Positions 52,104-61,892 are shown, numbered from the stretch's first letter. The stretch is DNA of 64,000 nt from Streptococcus uberis (GCF_000785785.1 NZ_JRQN01000006.1:40905-104904); one strand, 5' to 3'. Made by a program: numbers and translations. Notes: a model not told the origin generated them from the sequence alone.

Positions 52104-52829
52104 CTAACCCTCTTTTGTTAAGGCTAAGTAAATATCGTTAAGACTAGCCTTGGCATCACCAAAGGAAGAGCGCAAATCTTCTAATGTCCCTTGAGCACGA
52201 ATCTGTCCATGGTGCAAGATAACGAATTGATCACACATTTTCTCTGCCGAGTCTAAAACGTGTGTGCTCATTAAAATGGACTTGCCCTTCTTTTTTTCCT
52301 CTTCCAAATAGGCAATTAAATCTGCGATTGCCAAGGGGTCGAGCCCAAGAAATGGTTCGTCAAGGATAAATAAGCTTGGGTCTATAATAAAAGCACAGAT
52401 AATCATTACTTTTTGCTTCATCCCTTTCGAAAAATGAATCGGATACCAATCCAATTTGTCTTCTAGTCGGTAAGTCTTCAATAAAGGTTTAGCTCTGTCA
52501 TGTGCTTGGTCAATTGACAAATCATAAGCCATTGCAATAGTCTCAATATGTTCAGCCAATGTTAATTCTTCATAAAGACTTGGTGTTTCTGGAATAAAAC
52601 CAATTTTTTTGCGATAGGCTACCCGATCTTCTTCAAGTGAGATCCCATCAATTGTAATCTTACCTTTATAAGGTCTCAATAAACCAATAATTTCATTAAT
52701 AGTGGTTGATTTTCCTGCACCGTTTAATCCAATTAAACCAACCAATTGCCCATCTTCTACAGAAAAGGAAATGTCTTTTAAAACAGGAATATTAATATAG
52801 CCACCTGTTAGATTTTCAATTTTTAGCAT
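52104..52829 (-). CDS. ecsA: ABC transporter ATPase EcsA
   Basis: A 241-residue ATPase that powers the EcsB permease. Walker A is GLNGAGKST, the signature is FSKGMKQKV (in place of LSGGQ, as is usual in this group), Walker B is LFILDEPFLGLDP, and the switch histidine is in MSTHVLDSAE. It is the first gene of ecsAB and is divergent from the HIT gene. Confidence 0.93.
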   Translation of the reverse strand: MLKIENLTGGYINIPVLKDISFSVEDGQLVGLIGLNGAGKSTTINEIIGLLRPYKGKITIDGISLEEDRVAYRKKIGFIPETPSLYEELTLAEHIETIAMAYDLSIDQAHDRAKPLLKTYRLEDKLDWYPIHFSKGMKQKVMIICAFIIDPSLFILDEPFLGLDPLAIADLIAYLEEEKKKGKSILMSTHVLDSAEKMCDQFVILHHGQIRAQGTLEDLRSSFGDAKASLNDIYLALTKEG

Positions 52830-53081
52830 AATTACTCTTTCTAATGTTTTCGTCTAACTCCCATTATAACAAAATCAGCCCGAGATAGTGACAGAAAGAT
52901 TAGCCAGACCAGTAATAATTAAACACGTTTTCATGGTCACTTTTTTGTAATTTCAAAAAAATGTGATTCGAGGTCAAAATACGTGATGCCAACCTCCCAT
53001 ATAAATAGTACAGTTTATGACTAGATTTTGATATACTAATAACAGTTACATTTATCAAATTTGAAGCGTAGGTGACAAAAT

Positions 53082-53501
53082 ATGGACAATTGTATTTTTT
53101 GTAAAATTATCTCCGGTGAGATTCCATCTTCTAAAGTTTATGAGGATGAACAGGTTTTAGCCTTCTTAGATATCACTCAAACAACTCCAGGACATACTTT
53201 ACTTGTTCCCAAAAAACATGTGCGACACGTCCTTGATATGGATGCTGATTTAGCTAGTGAAACTTTTTCACGTTTACCAAAAATTGCGCGTGCTCTACAA
53301 AAAGCGACCGACGCGCCTGCTATGAACATTATCAACAATAATGAAGAAGTTGCCGGTCAAACTGTATTCCATGCCCACATTCACTTGATTCCGCGCTACA
53401 GTGCTGAAGATGGGATAGCTATTTCATACACTACGCACGAACCTGACTTTGAAGCACTAGCTTTATTAGCCCAAAAAATCCAGAAGGAGATTGTTGAATG
53501 A
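53082..53501 (+). CDS. HIT family nucleotide-binding protein
   Basis: A 139-residue Hint-type HIT protein that hydrolyses nucleoside phosphoramidates or related nucleotides. The triad motif is HAHIHLIPRY near residue 100; the zinc-binding CIFCKII is at the N-terminus. It lies divergent from ecsA, as in many Firmicutes, and overlaps the next gene by four bases (ATGA). Confidence 0.95.
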   Translation: MDNCIFCKIISGEIPSSKVYEDEQVLAFLDITQTTPGHTLLVPKKHVRHVLDMDADLASETFSRLPKIARALQKATDAPAMNIINNNEEVAGQTVFHAHIHLIPRYSAEDGIAISYTTHEPDFEALALLAQKIQKEIVE

Positions 53502-53800
53502 GAATGAATTCACTGATAACTTTTGGCTTAGCCGCTTATACATCGTTTAAGGCTTATGAAAATCGTGACAAAATTAAGTCCAGTTTTAAAGAATCTGTAG
53601 AAGCCAAGAATGCCATTCAATCAGACCTTGACCGTATTAAAGCAAATTTAGCTGTGATTAAATCCGAGACAGCTAACATTCAAGCCATCAACCAAGAGCT
53701 GACCTACAAATTGAGAAGGTTTAACAAAGAAACCGAACCGATAATTCTACAGATTAAAGAGCGTATGGAAAAATACCAAACACCTTCTGAAGACAAGTAA
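53498..53800 (+). CDS. Small coiled-coil protein, function unknown
   Basis: A 100-residue protein with a short hydrophobic N-terminus (about residues 3-15, LITFGLAAYTSF) and then a long charged helix with heptad spacing (KSSFKESVEAKNAIQSDLDRIKANLAVIKSETANIQAINQELTYKLRRF). It probably sits at the membrane through the N-terminus. It is conserved after the HIT gene in streptococci as I recall, but no role is known to me. A strong terminator follows. Confidence 0.8.
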   Translation: MRMNSLITFGLAAYTSFKAYENRDKIKSSFKESVEAKNAIQSDLDRIKANLAVIKSETANIQAINQELTYKLRRFNKETEPIILQIKERMEKYQTPSEDK

Positions 53801-53801
53801 A

Positions 53802-53833
53802 AGAGATTCTTTTCAAAAAGAATCTCTTTTTTT
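53802..53833. terminator. Bidirectional terminator
   Basis: AAAGAGATTCTTTT pairs with AAAGAATCTCTTT around a short loop, with T-runs on both sides, between the HIT-linked gene and the convergent LCP gene. Confidence 0.88.
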
Positions 53834-55106
53834 ATTGTGATGGTATTACTGACGTAGAGCCATCATTTGGAACTACGGGTGTTGTCAGCGCTGGAATTGA
53901 ACTATTTGCTGTCGACGCTGAACTTGATGGATAAGTCTGAACAGGGACACTACTGTCAGATGGAACTACGGGCGTCGTGTTATTTGGAACCGAACTGTAT
54001 GTTCCTTGATTAGTAGTATCTGAATAATTCGAGTAATTATCTACAGAACTTGGAACCGAAGATTGATCTTGAATTTTACCAATTTGACTCGTTCCATTCA
54101 ATTCCTCATAAGTCACTGCACTTGTTTTTAACTCAGTAACCTGAGCGAGACCTAGCTGTTTACGGATTTGATTTTGAATAGTCAATAAATGCTCTTCCGT
54201 AACAATTTGATACGAACCACCATCAGCTAAAGTGGCATCTTCTCCTTTTAGCTGGTGTGCCTTAATTTTTTTCAAAGCATCCGAATAAGCTAGTAGATTT
54301 GGAATAGTATCCGAAGAAATTTCAATATTTGTTTGCATATTGCTACTTACTGCACGCAAAATTTTGCGATAAGAACTCACACTACCTAGGGCTAAGATTT
54401 TTTGTAGTACTTTTTGAATGACTATTCTTTGGCGTTTTTGCCGTCCATAGTCTCCTTCTGGATCATCATATCGCATACGAGCATAAACAAGTGCCTGTTC
54501 CCCATTAATTTTATGGGTTCCAGGAGCTACTGTTGATTTGAATTCTGGCTCATGTTCTGAAATAGAAATCGGAAAATTAAATTCATTTGTAACTGTAATG
54601 CCTCCGACAGCATCAACCAAATCAACTAAGCCTTGCATATTAATCCGAACATAATTGTCAATCTTAATATTAAGTAAGTCTTGAACTGTCATAATGGCCA
54701 TCTGAGCGCCACCGGCAGCATAAGCGGCATTTAGTTTTGCTTCTACGCCGTCCATTGAATTAGATTTTGGCCCAGATAGTTTAATGAGGATATCACGCTC
54801 TAAACTGGTCATTGTTGTTTTTTTCGTTTCTGGATTGATGGTCACTAAAATCATTGAATCGCTATTGCCATCCCATTTTGACTTTCTTTCTGACGACCCT
54901 GTATCCACTCCCATTAACAAAATTGAGAAGGGCTTTGTTTGTTTTATTGCCGTACTTTTCTTCCCAGAGGTTGAAAAATCTTTAAAGGTTTTTGATAATT
55001 CATTTGTTGAATAATGATAAGCACTTGTCGCATAAACCCCTAAGGCCACTACTGTTGTTATTAAAATAGCAGAGAGCATGAGGATAATTTTTTTTCCTAT
55101 TTTCAT
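53832..55106 (-). CDS. LytR-CpsA-Psr (LCP) family wall glycopolymer ligase
   Basis: A 424-residue membrane protein. One N-terminal helix (about 7-27) anchors an extracellular LCP domain (about 60-210) with key residues in LLMGVDTGSSER, TSLERDILIKL and YARMRYDDPEGDYGRQKRQR, which bind the polyprenyl-pyrophosphate donor. LCP enzymes attach teichoic acids, capsule or rhamnose polymers to peptidoglycan. The last 80 residues are rich in P, S, T, V and N with loose repeats (TTPVVPSDSSVP, TTPVVPNDGSTS), a wall-spanning tail. Gene order tsaE-GNAT-LCP matches the brpA/lytR locus of other streptococci. Confidence 0.92.
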   Translation of the reverse strand: MKIGKKIILMLSAILITTVVALGVYATSAYHYSTNELSKTFKDFSTSGKKSTAIKQTKPFSILLMGVDTGSSERKSKWDGNSDSMILVTINPETKKTTMTSLERDILIKLSGPKSNSMDGVEAKLNAAYAAGGAQMAIMTVQDLLNIKIDNYVRINMQGLVDLVDAVGGITVTNEFNFPISISEHEPEFKSTVAPGTHKINGEQALVYARMRYDDPEGDYGRQKRQRIVIQKVLQKILALGSVSSYRKILRAVSSNMQTNIEISSDTIPNLLAYSDALKKIKAHQLKGEDATLADGGSYQIVTEEHLLTIQNQIRKQLGLAQVTELKTSAVTYEELNGTSQIGKIQDQSSVPSSVDNYSNYSDTTNQGTYSSVPNNTTPVVPSDSSVPVQTYPSSSASTANSSIPALTTPVVPNDGSTSVIPSQ

Positions 55107-55137
55107 TCGTTTCCTTACTTATTTAATAATTTACCCA

Positions 55138-55638
55138 TTAAATAGCATCTGAATAATTGCCATTAATAGATTTGACTGCGAATCGACGTTGTCCTTCAAT
55201 TACAAAATCAAAAGACTGATAAAGTTTGATAGCCGCTTTGTTGGCAACTTGAACCTCTAATTCAATTTTCCTAATTGATTCCGTTTGTTGAGCCCAATCA
55301 AGCCCAAGTGCCATCAATTCTTTGCCAAGACCTTGTCCTCTAAACCTTTTATCAACTGCAATAAAAAGTTCACTAATATGATTAGTATCATCATATGGCC
55401 CAGTTGACATATTTACCAACCCAATCAATTGATTGTTTACCTTTGCTAGCAAGCAGATAGAGTCACTCCTTTGAGCTAACCGTTCCAATGATTGACCAAG
55501 TTCTTTAGCATCAATATCAAGAATAGCCTGCATTTCAGACAAAAAATGAGACTCCAAACTGATTGATCTTAGGAGTTCTTGAATAGCTTGCGCATCACTA
55601 GGTTGAGCTTCCTCAATTTTAAGTTCATAAGTTGGCAT
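55138..55638 (-). CDS. GNAT family N-acetyltransferase
   Basis: A 166-residue acetyl-CoA-dependent transferase. The pyrophosphate-binding loop reads FRGQGLGKELMALGLDWA (R/Q-x-x-G-x-G/A type), and the C-terminal KAAIKLYQSFDFVIEGQRRFAVK completes the fold. Substrate unknown. It overlaps tsaE by 14 bases and is followed by the LCP gene, so the three form one operon. Confidence 0.9.
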   Translation of the reverse strand: MPTYELKIEEAQPSDAQAIQELLRSISLESHFLSEMQAILDIDAKELGQSLERLAQRSDSICLLAKVNNQLIGLVNMSTGPYDDTNHISELFIAVDKRFRGQGLGKELMALGLDWAQQTESIRKIELEVQVANKAAIKLYQSFDFVIEGQRRFAVKSINGNYSDAI

Positions 55639-56074
55639 CTAAAAACCTCTTAGCTAACGCATCTGAACGATTTCCATGTGATCTAAGTGATAGCGAACGG
55701 CCAGAATCAACTTTATCTATAGTAATGGCTAAGTAATCATTAAAAAGAGAGCTATCAAGCAATTCTCCCCACTCAATGACAGTTACACCTTGCCCATAAA
55801 TAAAATCATCTAAATCAATTGAATCTGGATCATCACCAATACGGTAAACGTCTAGATGATATAAGGGTAATCGCCCCTCATATTCTCGGACAATTGTATA
55901 AGTTGGGCTCTTAACCATTTGAGTGATCCCAAGACTTTTGGCGATACCTTTAGTAAAGGTTGTTTTTCCAGAACCTAAGTCACCACTTAAAACAATGACA
56001 TCTCCTTTTTGGAGAGCCAGTCCTAATGTGTTACCAAATGACATGAGCTCATTTTCATTCTTACTATAAAACAT
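55625..56074 (-). CDS. tsaE: tRNA threonylcarbamoyladenosine biosynthesis ATPase TsaE
   Basis: A 149-residue ATPase that works with TsaB and TsaD to make t6A37 in ANN-decoding tRNAs. The P-loop is VLSGDLGSGKTTFTKGIAKSLG and the family motif PTYTIVREYEGRLPLYHLDVYRI follows, with VIEWGE near the end. It is the first gene of the tsaE-GNAT-LCP operon. Confidence 0.95.
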   Translation of the reverse strand: MFYSKNENELMSFGNTLGLALQKGDVIVLSGDLGSGKTTFTKGIAKSLGITQMVKSPTYTIVREYEGRLPLYHLDVYRIGDDPDSIDLDDFIYGQGVTVIEWGELLDSSLFNDYLAITIDKVDSGRSLSLRSHGNRSDALAKRFLDANL

Positions 56075-56161
56075 AAAGCTATTATAGCACTAATCATTTT
56101 TTCTTCCAAGCAGAATTTGAGAGACAGAAAAAAAGAGAAGCCTAAGCATCTCTCCCGTTAA

Positions 56162-57622
56162 TTATAAAATGGCTAAGATAACAAAGTTTAGGATGAATAA
56201 GAATGTTGCACCCCAAAGAATTGGATGAACTTCCTTAGCTTTTCCTTTAACAATTTTCACTAAGCAATAGAATATAAATGCGCCAGCGATTCCATAAGAA
56301 ATAGAATAACACAAAGCCATAAAGAAGGCTGCAAAGAATGCGGGAAGCGCATCTTCAAAGTTACTCCAGTCAACGTCTAGGAATGATGAAACCATCATGA
56401 CCCCGACAATAATGAGTGCTGGTGCAGTTGCGGCAGCTGGAACAATCCCAACTAACGGCAAGAGCAAGGTTGAAAGTAAGAAACAGACAGCAGTTGAAAC
56501 AGCTGTTAATCCAGTACGTCCCCCTTCAGCAATACCTGCTGCAGATTCAACATAAGTGGTTGTATTTGATGTTCCGAATAAAGCACCAATAGATGTACCA
56601 ATCGCATCCGCAAAAAGTGCACGGTCCATTTTTGAACTAAAACCTGTACTATTTTCAAGTGCTTCTTCGTCAGCTTCGGAGAAGATTCCTGTGCGACGGC
56701 CGGTACCAATAAATGTTCCAATTGTGTCGAATGTATCTGATAAACTGAAAGCAAAGATTGTCATAAGTACTAATGGAAGACGGCTTGAGTCTTTAAAGAG
56801 AGATCCCATACCACCAAATGCTGCCAAGAAAGTTGTACCAAGTTCATTGAAAGCTTGACCAATATGGTTTACCCCAAAGTTAACTGCTGACAGGTCAACA
56901 ACACCTATCGGAATACCTACCAAAGTTGTTACAATGATACCAATTAAAATGGCTCCGCGAACATTTCTGATAACAAGTACAGCCATCAAGAGCAAACCAA
57001 AGATTGCTAGGAGTACACTTGGATCTGTGAAGGTTGAAATGGCCGGAACAACGCCACCATTTGCGTTGACAGAATAGATACCATGAGCAAACGTTTTTGC
57101 TGTTGCTTTAGCTGGGTCAACGCCATTTACGGCAACAATATTTTGTGCTGATAATGAGAAATCAATAATATTTGCATTTTTGAAACCAAGGTAAGCAACA
57201 AATACTCCAATCCCACCACCAATGGCATGCTGTAAACTAAGTGGGATAGCTTTAATGATACTCTTACGGAATTTTGTAACGGTGATAAAGATATTAAATA
57301 ATCCACAAATGAAAACCATTCCGAGTGCTTCTTGCCAAGTAAATCCTAATCCAAAGACAACTGTATAGGTAAAGAAGGCATTTAATCCCATACCTGGTGC
57401 TAGTGCATAAGGTACATTGGCGAACAAGCCCATGATAAGTGTCGATATAGCTGCAGCTATAATAGTTGCCAGAAACACCGCTTTAGTAGGCATACCCGCT
57501 GCACCAAGGATGCTTGGGTTGACAAATAAAATGTAAGACATGGCAAAGAAAGTTGTTAAACCTGCAACAATTTCAGTTGAAACAGTTGTCCCATTTTCTT
57601 TTAAATTAAAAAATTTCTCCAT
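56162..57622 (-). CDS. NCS2-type purine (guanine/hypoxanthine) permease
   Basis: A 486-residue proton-coupled nucleobase importer of the AzgA/PbuG group, with 12-14 membrane segments. It begins MEKFFNLKENGTTVSTEIVAGLTTFFAMSYILFVNPSILGAAGMP, and the substrate region ALAPGMGLNAFFTYTVVFGLG and the late SDTFDTIGTFIGTG motif are typical of this group rather than of xanthine/uracil carriers. It has its own promoter, and a 10-base inverted repeat overlaps its likely transcription start, suggesting purine control. Confidence 0.92.
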   Translation of the reverse strand: MEKFFNLKENGTTVSTEIVAGLTTFFAMSYILFVNPSILGAAGMPTKAVFLATIIAAAISTLIMGLFANVPYALAPGMGLNAFFTYTVVFGLGFTWQEALGMVFICGLFNIFITVTKFRKSIIKAIPLSLQHAIGGGIGVFVAYLGFKNANIIDFSLSAQNIVAVNGVDPAKATAKTFAHGIYSVNANGGVVPAISTFTDPSVLLAIFGLLLMAVLVIRNVRGAILIGIIVTTLVGIPIGVVDLSAVNFGVNHIGQAFNELGTTFLAAFGGMGSLFKDSSRLPLVLMTIFAFSLSDTFDTIGTFIGTGRRTGIFSEADEEALENSTGFSSKMDRALFADAIGTSIGALFGTSNTTTYVESAAGIAEGGRTGLTAVSTAVCFLLSTLLLPLVGIVPAAATAPALIIVGVMMVSSFLDVDWSNFEDALPAFFAAFFMALCYSISYGIAGAFIFYCLVKIVKGKAKEVHPILWGATFLFILNFVILAIL

Positions 57623-57701
57623 AATAATGGAATCTCCTTAAAAATATAAACTTGAATCAAAAAAAGCATCATACTACGGATGGGCTTCCTCAAGTGGTTA
57701 T

Positions 57702-57726
57702 TTTTTATCGTTTTACGAACGATAAA
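57702..57726 (-). promoter_or_regulatory. Perfect inverted repeat at the purine permease start site
   Basis: TTTTATCGTT (57702-57711) and AACGATAAAA (57717-57726) pair perfectly around five bases and contain the CGAAC core found in PurR boxes. It starts just downstream of the -10 box. Operator or hairpin; purine control is inferred. I saw no purine riboswitch core. Confidence 0.55.
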
Positions 57727-57728
57727 AC

Positions 57729-57757
57729 AATTATAACACTAAAACGTTCAATTTTCA
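57729..57757 (-). promoter_or_regulatory. Purine permease promoter
   Basis: TTGAAA (57752-57757), 17-base spacer, TATAAT (57729-57734) on the minus strand. Confidence 0.7.
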
Positions 57758-57843
57758 ATAATTATTTATCGGTTTTATTTTTGTGAATGAAGAAAAAATA
57801 ATTTTTTCCTTTATATAAGCGTATTTTCTGATATAATTTAGCT

Positions 57844-58656
57844 ATGAGAAAAAAGATTATTGCAATTGATTTAGATGGCACACTCCTTCATCAGGATAGT
57901 ACTATTTCAAATTACACAAAAGATATTATTAACAAAGTACAAGATAAAGGGCATCACGTCGTTATTTCAACAGGTCGACCCTATCGTATGGCCTTAGATT
58001 ACTACCTCCAACTCAATTTAAAGACCCCTATGATTACATTCAATGGTGCTCTAACACACATGCCAGAGCAAAAATGGAAATACGAACACAATGTAACATT
58101 AGGAAAGAATTATTTATTGGATATCCTCAAACATAAAGATGATTTTAAAATGGACTTTATTGCTAGTGAATACCGAAAAAACTTCTATATTACAATGGAT
58201 AATCCTGATAAAATTGACCCTCAATTATTTGGAGTTGAAGAAATCACTAATGATATGTCTCTGGAAATAAGTAAAATTACTCGTAATCCCAATGCCTTAT
58301 TAACACAGACTCACCATGAAGATAAATACGCATTAGCTAAAGAAATGGAAAGCTTCTTTAATAAGGAAATCCAAGTGGATTCTTGGGGAGGGCCGCTTAA
58401 TATTCTGGAAGTATCCTCTAAGAATATCAATAAGGCTTATGCCCTCAATTACTTGCTCACTATTTTCAATAAAGACAAAAAAGATGTCATTGCCTTTGGC
58501 GATGAGCATAACGATACAGAAATGTTAAGCTTTGCTGGTACAGGTTATGCTATGAAAAATGCAAGTCCTGTACTTCTACCCTATGCTGATCATCAGCTGA
58601 CACTTTCTAATGAGGAAGATGGCGTTGCAAAAAAACTAGAAGAGCTTTTCTTATAA
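57844..58656 (+). CDS. Cof-type HAD phosphatase
   Basis: A 270-residue HAD hydrolase of the Cof/YidA group: motif I IIAIDLDGTLLHQD, motif II VVISTGRPYRMAL, motif III lysine in NINKAYAL, motif IV IAFGDEHNDTEMLSFAG. It differs from the other HAD gene in this window (16690-17505) in its cap domain. Likely acts on sugar phosphates or flavin/vitamin intermediates; not determined. It has a terminator after it and lies divergent from the purine permease. Confidence 0.92.
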   Translation: MRKKIIAIDLDGTLLHQDSTISNYTKDIINKVQDKGHHVVISTGRPYRMALDYYLQLNLKTPMITFNGALTHMPEQKWKYEHNVTLGKNYLLDILKHKDDFKMDFIASEYRKNFYITMDNPDKIDPQLFGVEEITNDMSLEISKITRNPNALLTQTHHEDKYALAKEMESFFNKEIQVDSWGGPLNILEVSSKNINKAYALNYLLTIFNKDKKDVIAFGDEHNDTEMLSFAGTGYAMKNASPVLLPYADHQLTLSNEEDGVAKKLEELFL

Positions 58657-58665
58657 GTTGAAACG

Positions 58666-58698
58666 AAACCACTATTTTTGCTATTAAGTGGTTTTTTC
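58666..58698 (+). terminator. Terminator of the HAD gene
   Basis: AAACCACT (58666-58673) pairs with AGTGGTTT (58687-58694), followed by TTTTC. Confidence 0.85.
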
Positions 58699-58877
58699 TT
58701 TGAATCATTTTTCAAAATTCGATTTGATTTTCTGAAAACCTATTGAATTTATATGTCATAGCAATAAAAGCTTGATGTATAAAATCATTAGATAATATTA
58801 TTCTATAGCGGAAGCTGATTATATTCTACTAAATACTGAAAAATTTTTCATGTTCTATAAAATTTTTGAAAAAGGTA

Positions 58878-58906
58878 TTGCTTTTTCATTGAAAACGTTT
58901 TAAAAT
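58878..58906 (+). promoter_or_regulatory. manLMN promoter
   Basis: TTGCTT (58878-58883), 17-base spacer, TAAAAT (58901-58906). The spacer contains a cre-like site. A leader of about 110 bases follows before manL, in which I see no clear RNA element. Confidence 0.6.
58890..58903 (+). promoter_or_regulatory. cre-like CcpA site at manLMN
   Basis: TGAAAACGTTTTAA matches TGWAANCGNTNWCA at 13 of 14 positions and overlaps the promoter spacer and -10 box. Confidence 0.65.
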
Positions 58907-59022
58907 AAAGACGTTCTTGAATTTCGTTTTTTTGAAAAAGAATTGCCAAATTTAATTTGGAAGGAGATTATTCTTCTTCAAGTTAGCGAAAAATATTTTT
59001 ATAATAAGGAGGAAGAACAAGA

Positions 59023-60012
59023 ATGGGTATCGGTATTATTATTGCCAGCCACGGCAAATTTGCTGAAGGTATTCATCAATCTGGTTCAATGATTTTTGGC
59101 GAACAAGAAAAAGTTCAAGTTGTAACTTTTATGCCAAACGAAGGACCTGATGATTTATATGGACACTTCAACAATGCTATCCAACAATTTGATGCTGATG
59201 ATGAAGTCCTTGTACTGGCTGACCTTTGGAGTGGATCTCCATTTAACCAAGCTAGTCGCGTAATGGGAGAAAATCCAGAACGTAAAATGGCAATCATCAC
59301 AGGTCTAAACTTGCCTATGCTTATTCAAGCTTACACTGAGCGTCTTATGGATGCTGAAGCAGGCGTTGAAAAAGTTGCAGCAAACATTATTAAAGAGTCT
59401 AAGGATGGTGTTAAAGCACTTCCTGAAGAACTTAACCCAGTTGAGGTTGCACCTGCAGCCGCTGCTGCTCCTGCTATTCAAGGTGCTATTCCAGAAGGAA
59501 CAGTTATTGGAGATGGCAAACTTAAGATCAACCTTGCTCGTATTGATACGCGTCTTTTACACGGACAAGTTGCAACAGCATGGACTCCAGCTTCAAAAGC
59601 TAACCGTATCATCGTTGCTTCTGACACAGTTGCTAAAGATGACTTGCGTAAGCAATTGATTAAACAAGCTGCTCCTGGTGGCATTAAAGCAAACGTTGTG
59701 CCAATCAGCAAATTAATTGACGTTTCTAAAGACCCTCGCTTTGGTAATACCCAAGCTCTTATCCTCTTTGAAACTGTTCAAGATGCACTTCGCGCAGTTG
59801 AAGGTGGCGTACAAATCGACGAACTTAATGTTGGTTCAATGGCTCACTCAACTGGTAAAACAATGGTTAACAACGTATTATCAATGGATAAAGATGACGT
59901 TGCAGCCTTTGAAAAATTACAAGAACTTGGCGTTAAGTTTGACGTTCGTAAAGTTCCAAATGATTCAAAGAAAAACTTATTTGAACTAATCAAAAAAGCA
60001 AACGTTAAATAG
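59023..60012 (+). CDS. manL: Mannose PTS EIIAB
   Basis: A 329-residue two-domain phosphocarrier for the glucose/mannose PTS, which also carries GlcNAc and glucosamine. EIIA (about 1-140) has the phosphorylated His10 in [10 protein letters not shown]; an Ala/Pro-rich linker follows (about 148-156); EIIB (about 163-329) has His180 in [15 protein letters not shown]. Strong ribosome site AAGGAGGAA. It is the first gene of manLMN and gives CcpA-linked control through HPr. Confidence 0.96.
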   Translation: MGIGIIIASHGKFAEGIHQSGSMIFGEQEKVQVVTFMPNEGPDDLYGHFNNAIQQFDADDEVLVLADLWSGSPFNQASRVMGENPERKMAIITGLNLPMLIQAYTERLMDAEAGVEKVAANIIKESKDGVKALPEELNPVEVAPAAAAAPAIQGAIPEGTVIGDGKLKINLARIDTRLLHGQVATAWTPASKANRIIVASDTVAKDDLRKQLIKQAAPGGIKANVVPISKLIDVSKDPRFGNTQALILFETVQDALRAVEGGVQIDELNVGSMAHSTGKTMVNNVLSMDKDDVAAFEKLQELGVKFDVRKVPNDSKKNLFELIKKANVK

Positions 60013-60120
60013 TCATCTTGACTGATTTTCTAAATGGGATTTTTAATAACGAAGTATGTTGTTACGTCTTATACTTCAAGTATTATTGGAAATCATTATC
60101 TACTTCGAAAGGATTACAAA

Positions 60121-60929
60121 ATGTCAGATATTTCAATTATTTCTGCAGTTTTGGTCGTTATCGTTGCCTTCTTCGCTGGTCTTGAAGGTATCCTTGACCA
60201 ATTCCAATTCCATCAACCACTTGTTGCTTGTACATTAATCGGTTTAGTTACTGGTAATTTAGAAGCTGGGGTTATGCTTGGTGGCTCACTTCAAATGATC
60301 GCTCTTGGTTGGGCAAATATCGGTGCTGCTGTTGCTCCAGATGCTGCATTAGCTTCAGTTGCTGCTGCAATTATCATGATCAAAGGTGGTAACTTCTCTA
60401 CTCAAGGTATCGCAGTTGCAACAGCAACAGCTATCCCTCTTGCAGTTGCTGGACTTTTCTTAACAATGATTGTTCGTACTGTTTCAGTTGCCTTGGTACA
60501 TACTGCTGACAATGCTGCTAAATCTGGTAACTTTAAAGCAGTTGAACGTGCTCACTTCATAGCCCTTCTTTTACAAGGTCTTCGTATTGCCATTCCTGCA
60601 GCCCTACTTATTGCTATCCCTGCACATGCCGTTAAAGATGCCCTAGCATGATGCCAGATTGGCTAAACGGTGGTATGGCTGTCGGTGGTGGTATGGTTGT
60701 TGCCGTTGGTTATGCTATGGTTATCAACATGATGGCTACTCGTGAAGTTTGGCCATTCTTCGCTCTTGGTTTTGCTTTCGCAGCCTTAAGCGACCTTACA
60801 CTTATCGCTCTTGGTACAATCGGTGTCGCAATTGCTTTCATTTACCTAAACCTTTCAAAACAAGGTGGTAACGGTGGTGGAACTGGTGGATCTAACGATC
60901 CAATCGGCGATATCCTTGAAGACTACTAG
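60121..60929 (+). CDS. manM: Mannose PTS EIIC, frame broken by a missing base
   Basis: One of the two membrane parts of the mannose PTS. The start MSDISIISAVLVVIVAFFAGLEGILDQFQFHQPLVACTLIGLVTGNLEAGVMLGGSLQMIALGWANIGAA is the EIIC-Man signature. The frame stops at 60649-60651 after KDALA; adding one base at about 60648 gives KDALAMMPDWLNGGMAVGGGMV..., 269 residues in all. The C-terminus ends in a glycine-rich cytoplasmic tail (GGNGGGTGGSND). ManN starts 14 bases later. Confidence 0.94.
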
Positions 60930-60943
60930 AAAGGGGCCTAAAA

Positions 60944-61855
60944 ATGACTGAACAAATTCAATTAACAAAAGCTGATCGCCAAAAAGTTTGGTGGCGTTCA
61001 CAATTCTTACAAGGTTCTTGGAACTATGAACGTATGCAAAACTTAGGTTGGGCATATGCATTAATCCCTGCAATTAAAAAATTGTATACAACTGAAGAAG
61101 ATCGTGCAGCTGCGCTTTCTCGTCACTTAGAGTTCTTTAATACTCACCCATATGTTGCTGCCCCAATCATCGGTGTTACTTTAGCCCTTGAAGAAGAAAA
61201 AGCAAATGGTACTGACATTGATGACGCTGCTATCCAAGGGGTTAAAATTGGTATGATGGGACCTCTTGCAGGTATCGGAGATCCAGTATTCTGGTTTACT
61301 GTACGTCCTATCCTTGGTGCACTTGGTGCTTCACTTGCTACTACTGGTAACATTGTTGGACCATTATTATTCTTCGTCGGATGGAACCTTATCCGTATGG
61401 CATTCTTATGGTATACTCAAGAGTTTGGCTATAAAGCTGGATCTGAAATTACTAAAGACATGTCAGGTGGTATTCTTCAAGATATTACAAAAGGTGCTTC
61501 AATCCTTGGTATGTTTATCCTTGCTGTATTAGTTGAGCGTTGGGTTTCTATTAGCTTCACTATTGATCTACCTGCTAAACTTCTTTCAAAAGGTGCATAC
61601 GTTGAATTCCCTAAAGGTCCTGTAACAGGTCCTGAACTTAAAGGAATCCTTGGCAACGCAATTGGTGGTATGAGTCTTGATAAATATCAAGCACAAACAT
61701 TACAAGGTCAATTAAACTCACTTATCCCTGGTCTAATGGGACTTCTACTTACATTCTTATGTATGTGGTTGCTTAAGAAAAAAGTTTCTCCAATTACAAT
61801 CATTATCGCTTTGTTTGCAGTTGGTATCCTTGCTCGTGTTGCTGGAATCATGTAA
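60944..61855 (+). CDS. manN: Mannose PTS EIID
   Basis: The second membrane component of the mannose PTS (303 residues). It starts with the family pattern KADRQKVWWRSQFLQGSWNYERMQNLGWAYALIPAIKKLY, followed by MMGPLAGIGDPVFWFT near the middle, the EIID sugar-channel motif, and C-terminal membrane segments. EIID is also a docking target for some class IIa bacteriocins. A terminator follows. Confidence 0.96.
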   Translation: MTEQIQLTKADRQKVWWRSQFLQGSWNYERMQNLGWAYALIPAIKKLYTTEEDRAAALSRHLEFFNTHPYVAAPIIGVTLALEEEKANGTDIDDAAIQGVKIGMMGPLAGIGDPVFWFTVRPILGALGASLATTGNIVGPLLFFVGWNLIRMAFLWYTQEFGYKAGSEITKDMSGGILQDITKGASILGMFILAVLVERWVSISFTIDLPAKLLSKGAYVEFPKGPVTGPELKGILGNAIGGMSLDKYQAQTLQGQLNSLIPGLMGLLLTFLCMWLLKKKVSPITIIIALFAVGILARVAGIM

Positions 61856-61863
61856 GACTACAA

Positions 61864-61892
61864 AACCTGAGACTCATATCTCAGGTTTTATT
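61864..61892 (+). terminator. Terminator of manLMN
   Basis: AACCTGAGA (61864-61872) pairs with TCTCAGGTT (61879-61887), followed by TTATTATTTT. Confidence 0.85.

Noticed and set aside
57623..57700. Purine riboswitch before the NCS2 permease
   Set aside because: No conserved purine aptamer core sequence is visible; only an inverted repeat at the start site.
60034..60120. N-terminal extension of manM from the ATG at 60034
   Set aside because: The ATG at 60121 has a good ribosome site (GAAAGGA) and gives the standard EIIC-Man start; the extension has no match to the family.
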